From: Timaviella obliquedivisa GSE-PSE-MK23-08B
GTDB lineage: Bacteria > Cyanobacteriota > Cyanobacteriia > Elainellales > Elainellaceae
Assembly (NCBI GenBank): GCA_019358855.1
Contig: JAHHII010000001.1
Span: forward strand, 310,001-374,000
Reading direction: 5' to 3'
DNA length: 64,000 bases
The position numbers and the translations under genes were made by a program. Each line of letters begins with the position of its first letter. The first letter of the stretch is position 1. Under the pieces are notes generated by a model. That model ran no database searches, had not been told where the DNA came from, and was given only the letters and a program-made list of their open reading frames with translations. Shown one piece after another: positions 63,307 to 64,000 of this stretch.

Positions 63307-64000
63307 TCAGCCCAGACGCTCGACCAACCGCAGTTTTTCTCTAGCAGAAGGCGGCGTTTTGCTTGAAGGGGTTGAGTTCAGCCCTAATTCTGCCATCAAT
63401 TGATGAACTTGAGCAGAAACCAAGGGATTAGGATCATCTTTTAATGAGGGCAAAATTTGAGGAAGAACTCTAGGCGAGGCAACTTTCAAGTAGTTTAAAA
63501 CAGCTTCGCGGACAAATCCAGTGGGAGAGTGCAAACAGGCTAAGGTCGGGTCAGCCGTTAGGCTCCAGCGGGCTTTGCTGGCAATGTGAAAGCAGCACGC
63601 CAGCACCCAGTCAGAGAGTAAATGGCGCAAATCAACTAAATGCCGGAGGCGATCGCTCGGTGTCATCGGCACATAGGGCATAAAATCTTCGAGGATTTGC
63701 AGTTTCTCTAGGGTAGGCTGGCGATCGAGAATATTGAGCAGCACAATTTTGCTGGAAATTTGAATGGTGTTATCCAAAATTTCCAATCCCTGCGCTATGC
63801 TTTCCCGCGCATTTGATTGCAGACTTAGAGATGCCGCTTGAATGTTGCTGGGTTCGTACAAAAACTGCATTAACAGAAATAAGCATTCCACCGCGTCTTT
63901 TTCAGAATCTTGAAGGGCGCGGTACAGAAACTGGGCTTCTTCAGTGGAGACAGTTTCCAGCTTCAAGTCTTGCAGGCTGGCGTAAAGATGCGCCAAGAAC
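63307..64000 (-). CDS. C-terminal part of a HEAT-repeat protein, cut by the right edge
   Basis: The last about 231 residues of a larger protein; the frame stays open to the window end and no convincing start is present. The helical repeats (AVLNYLKVASPRVLPQILPSLKDDPNPLVSAQVHQLM in outline) are HEAT-like. In cyanobacteria, similar tails belong, as I recall, to large membrane proteins combining an MFS- or nucleotide-transporter-like part with HEAT repeats, often next to a CNB gene. That upstream part cannot be seen here. Confidence 0.7.
   Translation of the reverse strand, partial: FLAHLYASLQDLKLETVSTEEAQFLYRALQDSEKDAVECLFLLMQFLYEPSNIQAASLSLQSNARESIAQGLEILDNTIQISSKIVLLNILDRQPTLEKLQILEDFMPYVPMTPSDRLRHLVDLRHLLSDWVLACCFHIASKARWSLTADPTLACLHSPTGFVREAVLNYLKVASPRVLPQILPSLKDDPNPLVSAQVHQLMAELGLNSTPSSKTPPSAREKLRLVERLG

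Overview
The window is almost certainly chromosomal DNA from a cyanobacterium, probably a filamentous Leptolyngbya-like lineage (the genus is inference). HIP1 octamers (GCGATCGC) and their cores occur throughout. Photosynthesis genes are present: ndhH, heme oxygenase, psb27 and the phylloquinone genes menA, menF and menD. Several small families are typical of cyanobacteria: Uma2 nucleases, the paired 22.1-22.5 kb small proteins, and TM2 proteins. I count about 51 protein-coding genes (two cut by the window edges, one apparently frameshifted), one tRNA, several terminator-like hairpins, and a few repeat elements.

Layout. 0-4.3 kb is accessory: a partial antitoxin-like gene, a non-coding block of 63-bp repeats, a UvrD-family helicase, a Uma2 nuclease and a MazF-type toxin-antitoxin pair. 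4.3-13.4 kb is a first surface-polysaccharide region: a GT39-type membrane glycosyltransferase, a five-gene minus-strand operon (O-antigen-ligase-like protein, acyltransferase, GT2, GT4, GT4) and a sugar nucleotidyltransferase. 13.6-25.3 kb is mostly housekeeping: ho1, accC, rsmH, ndhH, mnmE and aspS, with a second Uma2 gene, a second toxin-antitoxin operon preceded by a perfect 18-bp palindrome, and a TM2 protein. 25.4-30.6 kb is one giant caspase/STAND/WD40 gene. 31.2-39.4 kb holds a TPR protein, hflX, a TrkA-type protein, a CPA1 antiporter, galE, ftsZ and ftsQ. 39.5-43.9 kb holds a GH5 cellulase-like enzyme, menA and menF.

43.9-52.1 kb is a second surface-polysaccharide cluster of seven minus-strand genes (glycosyltransferases and methyltransferases). 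Five of the seven carry the same short module, a coiled coil followed by a M(E/Q)(T/S)SKFW..R..W basic amphipathic segment, fused to unrelated catalytic domains on either the N- or C-terminal side. I regard this shared tag as the most interesting pattern in the window. A tRNA-Ala(GGC) gene and menD follow.

52.5-64 kb holds menD, psb27 (here without a lipobox cysteine), a GPH-type transporter, an Era-like/DUF697 GTPase, a frameshifted coiled-coil gene, an AI-2E family permease, an ABC exporter, and a cyclic-nucleotide-binding/DUF427/HEAT-repeat gene group cut by the right edge.

The two polysaccharide regions, galE, the nucleotidyltransferase, the GH5 enzyme and the ABC exporter together suggest substantial investment in extracellular glycans. 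No CRISPR array, rRNA operon, prophage or intact insertion sequence was seen.
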